A DNA stretch of 64,000 bases from Chlorophyllum brunneum. Its lineage: Eukaryota > Basidiomycota > Agaricomycetes > Agaricales > Agaricaceae. The notes under the pieces are model-generated. The model saw only the letters and a list, made by a program, of their open reading frames with translations. It ran no database searches and was not told the origin of the DNA. Positions 58,752 to 64,000 of the stretch are shown here, in pieces; position 1 is the first letter of the stretch; the number at the start of each line of letters is the position of its first letter. The stretch is from positions 1,798,001 through 1,862,000 of the forward strand of contig OY756147.1 of the NCBI GenBank assembly GCA_963576785.1. Direction: 5' to 3'. The position numbers and the translations under genes were made by a program.

Positions 58752-61604
58752 CTGGCATTTTTGGTCTGTAGCTAGGTGATCTTTACCACAATTGGGGCAA
58801 TTCACCTTGTGGGGGCATGGTTCTCTGGTGGGGTTAGCAGCAATGGGAGGATTCACTTTGTCATTGCCTTTGCAGCAATAGGCAAAGGCACGGTAGTTGA
58901 CAGTGGAGTGGGGACCCTTGCAGTGAGCACAAGTAAATAGTCTTGCATGGCATCAGCTTAGTGGGTGGCCCCATCTGCAGCACTTGGCACAGTATGAGAT
59001 GCCAGGGTTAGCAGTGGCTCTCCTGATGTAGAAGAGGCCTCTGTAAATGTTAAGGAACTTATCCTTGATTTTCATGATATTGGAGCCCACCTTGGAGTCC
59101 CAGATTTCAAACCACACCATGCATGTGTTGGAGTGTTTGGAGTTGCATCACACTCTTGGTTGCATCGCAAATTGGATAGCATCCGAGTGAATAGAACTTC
59201 AAATGCTGGAGACCACATCGGCCTCAGTGAGGATAGAGCCTCGTGGGGTGATGTAGTTGACATCCATGATCTTCACGAATGACTTGGATTTGGGGAGGGT
59301 TGCCTCACCCGTGGTAATCCCTCTGAACTTCTCTTTGAGCCATGCCTTGACGATATCAAGCTCAGCAGTGGTCAGCACCTCCGAGGTATAGACTATAAGG
59401 CCCAACTTACCCTGCAAGGTAGCAATAACCCTCGTCTTGGACTTCTCCACTATGAGGCAAGCATTGAGGGAGTTGATGATGGATCCAAAGTTGGTGACAT
59501 TGGGTCCAGAAAGAGGAATGATGATCTGTTTGTGAGATGGACCATTAAGTGTGGAATGTATTAAACCAGCCTTCTTAACTGGCTTCTTGTTAGCTTGGGG
59601 GTTGGAGAAAGTGGCATCGTACATTGTGACCACTTTCTCATGTGATAATTCTGGGAATTTACTTGCAAACTCCAATAGTTTGAGAGGATTGCGCCCAGTG
59701 GGAGTGGGAGCAGGGGCAGGGTTCTTACCCCCTTTGGCAGCAGCCATAGTGTAGGAGGTTTTTACACCTACCTTGGTGTTTCAGGTATCCTTCTGGGGGG
59801 AAACTGGAGCTTCAGGGGTCTTGTCAGGCACAGGCACAGAAGCAGGTTTTGTTACCTTCGGCGTGGTGGCATTGGTCCTCAGTTTTTGGGCCCTTCACTT
59901 TTTATTGTGGATAACGGCCTTAAACTCCACCTCCATGATTATTTGTATATCATCATCAGAGAAACCCAAATGAGTGTCTTTTTGAATACTGGAGATACCC
60001 AGCATGACAATGTAATCAATGACATCTATGTGGACATTGTCAGGCTTTGGGGTGGGGACTTTGGAGGCCACATGATGGAGGGGGGAGACATTGGATTGAG
60101 GTGTTTCCTCAGCTTGGACAATAATCTTACCAAAATTGACCCCCATCCATCCATTGAGGTCATTTTTTTGTTCATCAACTGCAACCTTGAGCCATCCCGC
60201 CTTCATCAAGGTCCCTGTCAGTTCAGTGAAGGCCCACCCAAATGTGAGTCCCTCATCTCCACTCATGTTAAACATGCTGCAGGCCTTAACCCACTCGAAG
60301 ATCTTACCAATCTCATCATAAAATTCTTCCGGCCCACCTTTGTGTTCCGGTGCAGCTTCTTCTTCAACCTTGACTTTGGCCTCCAACTCCTCCTCAACCT
60401 GGTCAGCCCAGTTCTTGTTGTCCAAGCCCGAATAGTAATGGTTGCCTTCCAGACAAACTTGTTTGGATGTTTTGTGGATGATCTTTTCCACTTTGCTAAG
60501 AGAGGGGTCCGTGGACTGCAGGGGGTAGTCACTCTTCTACTGAGGACTGATGGAGGGATAGTGTGGCTGTAGGCCTGATCAGTTGGGATCACAGGCCTAG
60601 AGATGGAAAGCGTCCTTGGAAACAGGATGCCTGGGGGGGGGCAGAGCTGGGGGGGCTGCAAAGATGGAGGGGATAGGAACACATATTGTGTTTCCAAAGA
60701 CATCACCTTCACCGTCTGGCGTAGGCTCTCTTGAAGAGAGGTCAGATTGTAATGCTGGCATTGAATTGCTTTGTACAATAGACTAGTACTGTGTAATCAA
60801 GTTTTTAAATTGATGGTGGTGGTACGAGTCAAAGAAGGGATGCCTATGAGTTGCTCTGCATATGATGAGAGTCATAATGTCAATTGGTACTTGATAGATT
60901 ATTCTACATAGTTCCAATGACTGGTATAAAGAGTTCTGCAGTACTCTGCAGACACTATGCTGCAGTTAATAGGAGTCATAAGGAATATTCTATACATTCC
61001 TAGTATTTTATGTAGTATGACTCACCTATGCTCTAACATGTATATAAACCCCATGTAGCAGACCTAGTTCTGCATCTTGTTCAATCAAACAACTTCTTCA
61101 TCATTGCTTATCTTCTTGAGTATAACACAAGTCTTGATCTCCTCGACTTTGACTTATCTACCTCTGACACTGACTGCTTCATTACTAATATCTGTCTATC
61201 CAAATTACCTTTCTATAGGTATCAGATAGAAGCTTATTATCTTGGTGAGTAGACCCTACGTTCTCTCCCACTGCATTTACTGCTACCCCCAGCAAACAAC
61301 TTGTTACAGTTGTTTCCTCAATATACTCATCCCTTATGTCTCCTTTACTCTGCTCCCTTATTCTTAGCTCTCACCATTAGTATATAAAGTGTAGTAATAC
61401 TTGATGTATTCCTTACACTTTACCAATTGTATCATCCCTTTCTCTTCTCTCTACTTCCTTGTCTTTATCCAAAGACTTGCAACCTGAGTCCTAGACTAAG
61501 GTCATAACAGGTTTCATCAATTGGTCAGCTACTAATCTTTCAATCCCCTCCATTCCTTTGCTTAACTATTCTTGTTCATCTTCTTTGTGGTATGATGGCT
61601 TATC

Positions 61605-62143
61605 TGTTGAGGAAACGACCGTAACGAGTTGTTTGCTGGGGTCTACTCACCGAGATAATAAGCTTCTATCTGATACCTGTAGTAAGGTAGTTCGGATAGA
61701 CAGATATTATTGATAAAGCGATCAACGTCAGTTGAATAGAGGCTAAAGTCAATGAGATCAGTTGAGGTGTTGTACTCAAGGAGATAGGCAATGGTGAAGA
61801 AGTTGTTCAATTGAACAAGATGCAGAACTTAGGTCTGCTACATGGGGTTTATATACATATTGTAACATATGTGAGTCATACTACATAAAATACTAGCATT
61901 GCATGGATTGTTCCTTATGACTCCTTTTAACTGCGGCATAGTGCCTGCGGAGTACTGCGGAACGTAGTATCTAGTCATTGGTACTATGTAGAATAATCTA
62001 TCAAGTACTTATGACTCTAATCGTATGCAGAGCAACTCATAGGAAGTTACTATGGAATGAAGTTACTGGAAAGTAACGGATCAGTCTATTATTAGAATAA
62101 TGACTTTATAATCTATTTCTAGAATATGTCCGAAACTTCAACA
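61605..62143 (-). repeat. Copia-3 3' LTR
   Basis: 539 bp, TGTTGAGGAAACGACC..AACTTCAACA. About 30 bp present in the other copies, between TTGCTGGGG and GTCTACTCACC, are missing. Confidence 0.9.
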
Positions 62144-62169
62144 CTCCTCCTTGCTCTGTATTGATATAG

Positions 62170-64000
62170 AGTTTTAATCACTCAAACGTCAAGCCAAGGC
62201 GAGGTCAAAATAGATTGAATTTAATTTTGTCTAAATTCTTTGTGAGAATATCGGCAGGATTTTCAGTGCCTTTTACAGAGAATATTTCAATCTTTCCGTC
62301 TTCTACCAAATCACGAATGTAATGGTATTTGACGTCAACGTGTTTTGATCGTTTTTCTGTTACTGGATTTTTGGCCCAAAATATTGAACCCTCATTATCA
62401 CCAAAGAGATAAGGAGCCAATGATTGGATACCAATTTCTTCCAATAAATTGACAGTCCAAACAAGTTGTCGACTGCAATCTGACAAAGCCATATATTCAG
62501 CTTCAGTGGAAGATAATGCAACAGTTTTCTGTTTCCTACTTAACCAAGCGATAGCTCCGCTGGCTAACAAACAGAAATATCCAGTTACAGATTTATGACT
62601 AATTGGATCACCAGCCCAATCAGAGTCAGAAAAGGCATTCAGGCCTTGCATAGAACTTCCATTATAGGTAATTCTATATTTGCGAGTAGCATTAAGGTAC
62701 TTTAGCAAATGTAAGCCTGCATTATAATGCGCTTTAGTAGGGTTGGTCATATGTTGTGATAATTTGACAGTGGCAAAAGCTATGTCGGGCCGACTGCTTA
62801 TCATCAGATACATAACCGATCCTACTAATTGTTGATACCTCTTTATGAAGTCAGGTGTCGCTTTTCCTGTATTGGATTCGAAGATAAATCCATTTGGTAA
62901 TGGTATTTCTTCCTTTCCAATTATACTAAATCGATCAAGAACTTTTCCTAGATAATCCATTTGGTCTAGGGTGATTGATCGGTTTATAGGATTTCGCGAA
63001 ATCTTCATACCAAGAAACTCTTTGGTTGGGCCAAGGTCTCGGCATTCCCATTTCTTCATAAAGAGTGCTCGCTTCTCATGTAGAAGTCTAGAGCCTCTGA
63101 TTCCAACGAACATTGAGTCATCTACATAGACCAGAGCTATAATAAGCTCTTTGGTTTCAGGGTCGTAGTAATAATAGACTCCAGTATCTAGTTTGGATCG
63201 GACAAATCCTAGGTCGGTCATTGACTTAGTCAATTCCTTCCACCATTGTCATCCAGATTGCTTTAGTCCATAAATGGCTCAGTTTAATTTCCAAACCAAA
63301 TTACCACAACCTGTATTGAAACCTTCTGGAAGTTCCATATAGAGTTCTTCATCCAGTTTTCCGTAGAGATAAGCAGTTTTAACATCTAAACTGAGCATCT
63401 CCCAATCGTTGAGGGCAGCGACTGCAAATATGAGTCGTGCTGTCTCATAACGGACTACTGGTGAAAATAGTTCATCATAATCGATTCCCTCTATCTGAGA
63501 GAATCCTTTTGCTACTAGTCGAGCACGGTATCGACCATCTGATTTGGGTGTAAAGACCCATCTATTTTTGACAGCTTTTCTTCCAGGCGGAAGTTTAGCT
63601 AAGTCATAAACATGTCTTTCTTTGAGTGAATTTAACTCTTCTAAGCACGCTTTCCACCATTTAGATTTCTCTTCTGATGGTAGTCGATTTAGGTCCTTGA
63701 AAGAAATAGGAACTAATGGTGATTCGACTTTTTGAGCGCACAGATAATCGATCATCCCTACTCCTCCTTCTCTGCATAAGTCTTCTAATGTAGAAGCTTC
63801 ATGCTGAGAACGTCTATCGCTTATTCCAGGTTTGGAAGCCTCTGATTGAATTTGTCTAACAAGTTTATTTGTAGAACTTGTTAATTTCGACTTAGGAGAT
63901 TGGAACATCTCATAGTCCTGGAGTATTTTGGTCGGATGCTTGGTAGAACCATAGAAGTTTCCTGGATGTTCAGGTACTTTTCTGGTTCTTTGCGGTCTCT
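62170..64000 (-). pseudogene. Copia-3 pol 3' part: RT and RNase H, two stops
   Basis: Stop TGA 62170-62172. RNase H has SDSDWAGDPISHKSV, LSSTEAEYMALSDCSRQL and PADILTKNLDKI. RT is complete: WWKACLEELNSLKERHVYDL, KNRWVFTPKSDGRYRARLVA, LSLDVKTAYLYGKLDEELYM (first Asp) and LVYVDDSMFVGIRG. Two TGA codons (63279-63281 and 63249-63251, each best explained as CGA to TGA) break it between GNLVWKLN and WWKELTKSM. The rest is one frame. Upstream it carries CAA where Copia-1/2 have TGA (about 63847). Confidence 0.92.

Larger units (their letters stand above)
46544..60778 (-). pseudogene. LINE-2 ORF1 (nucleic-acid-binding), split by Copia-2
   Basis: Starts near ATG 60778. Recognisable pieces are a Pro/Ser-rich N-terminus, KIFEWVKACSMFNMSGDEGL, FTELTGTLMKAGWLKVAVDE, GVNFGKIIVQAEETPQ (about 60110-60300), LLEFASKFPELSHEKVVTMY and KTRVIATLQGKLGLIVYTSE (59199-59747). 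The Cys/His knuckles at 58757-59000 follow, then NHDWHANKTLELRANKGVP at 46680-46600 on the far side of Copia-2. It ends at TGA 46544-46546. About 510 bp (roughly 59440-59950) are present here but absent from LINE-3. Confidence 0.85.
42023..60842 (-). mobile_element. LINE-2: full-length Tad-like LINE hosting Copia-2
   Basis: The poly(A) tail is the T-run starting at 42023. The 5' end is at 60842 (element sense CATCCCTTCTTTGAC, the same start as LINE-3). The 13-bp duplication CCTATGAGTTGCT is exact at 42010-42022 and 60843-60855. Without Copia-2 the element is about 6.7 kb, the longest LINE here and so the reference for the family. Both ORFs have scattered stops and frameshifts. Confidence 0.93.
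41910..61323 (+). repeat. Copia solo LTR inside the Gypsy-3 LTR, split by LINE-2
   Basis: 41910-42022 (from TGTTAAGGTTTTGGAC) plus 60843-61323 (to TTTCCTCAATA) make one LTR of about 580 bp. There is no copia internal sequence of its own. Flanked by TACTC on both sides. LINE-2 entered it at CCTATGAGTTGCT. Confidence 0.88.
35656..61509 (+). mobile_element. Gypsy-3: Ty3/gypsy chromovirus; its 3' LTR holds the four deeper insertions
   Basis: The 5' LTR is 35656-35961. The internal region (35962-41784) holds gag, pol and ORF3. The 3' LTR is split into 41785-41909 and 61324-61509 by a copia solo LTR. Target duplication GGTTT (35651-35655, 61510-61514). Without inserts the element is about 6.4 kb. 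Two small tandem duplications (38171-38274 and 39898-39973) and many stops disable pol. Confidence 0.93.
41785..61509 (+). repeat. Gypsy-3 3' LTR, split by the copia solo LTR
   Basis: First piece 41785-41909, beginning TGTTATGAACTATAG after the polypurine tract AAAAAGGGAGATAT. Second piece 61324-61509, holding the TATA box and ending GGTCATAACA. The 5-bp duplication TACTC (41905-41909, 61324-61328) marks the insertion point. Confidence 0.9.
34962..61604 (-). mobile_element. Gypsy-4: 3' part of a gypsy element hosting Gypsy-3 and Copia-3
   Basis: The 3' LTR (34962-35256) is followed by ORF3 sequence (35257-35655). Gypsy-3 interrupts it with the GGTTT duplication (35651-35655 and 61510-61514). 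ORF3 resumes at 61515-61604, homologous to about 10305-10385 of Gypsy-1. Copia-3 then interrupts at 61605 and runs off the window. The rest of Gypsy-4 should lie to the right. Confidence 0.85.
61605..64000 (-). mobile_element. Copia-3: copia element with undeleted RT, runs off the right edge
   Basis: The 3' LTR is 61605-62143. The internal region continues to the window end. It lies in Gypsy-4 ORF3; the target duplication cannot be checked because the 5' end is outside. It lacks the 424-bp deletion of Copia-1/2. Confidence 0.92.

Overview
The window looks like nuclear DNA of a basidiomycete mushroom (Agaricomycete). Two host genes carry domain families that are greatly expanded in that group, a NACHT P-loop NTPase and a DUF6535-type membrane protein. 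Their introns are short (44-66 bp) with GT..AG ends. Most of the rest is a nested pile of LTR retrotransposons and LINEs. The species cannot be fixed from the sequence; a transposon-rich ectomycorrhizal agaric would fit.

Layout. 1-482 is the 3' end of a NACHT-family gene (+). 483-2687 is non-coding DNA with three copies of an LTR ('LTR-B'), two of them facing each other. 2688-18407 is a Ty3/gypsy chromovirus (Gypsy-1, -) holding a 6.9 kb Ty1/copia element (Copia-1, -) and a 5'-truncated LINE (LINE-1, -). 18408-26934 is a non-coding terminal-inverted-repeat element split by Gypsy-2 (+), which holds LINE-4 (+). 26935-28038 is the 3' end of another copia (Copia-4, +). 28394-33756 is the host island: a four-exon DUF6535-type gene and a NACHT gene, both on the minus strand. 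33986-64000 is a second pile: old gypsy integrase fragment > Gypsy-4 (-) > Gypsy-3 (+) > copia solo LTR (+) > LINE-2 (-) > Copia-2 (-) > LINE-3 (+). Copia-3 (-) also sits in Gypsy-4 and runs off the right edge. Insertion order can be read from target-site duplications: ACTAC, TAACA, GGTTT, TACTC and CTGGC for LTR elements, and 13-15 bp repeats for LINEs.

How the elements work. The gypsy elements encode Gag with two CCHC knuckles, then Pol (protease, RT with YMDD, RNase H, integrase, C-terminal chromodomain), then an extra conserved ORF of about 290 codons that I do not recognise. Their primer-binding site is complementary to the predicted 5' end of their own transcript, as in self-priming Tf1/sushi elements, rather than matching a tRNA I recognise. 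The copia elements have one continuous Gag-Pol frame and a primer site matching the anticodon arm of initiator tRNA-Met. Copia-1 and Copia-2 share a 424-bp deletion in RT that Copia-3 lacks, so they look like members of a non-autonomous line moved in trans. The LINEs are Tad-like (ORF1 with zinc knuckles; ORF2 with endonuclease, RT and RNase H), and ORF1 and ORF2 overlap by ATGA.

No transposon here has an intact coding set. Decay is dominated by transitions, many at CpG. The two NACHT genes and the DUF6535-type gene are the only plausible expressed host genes.
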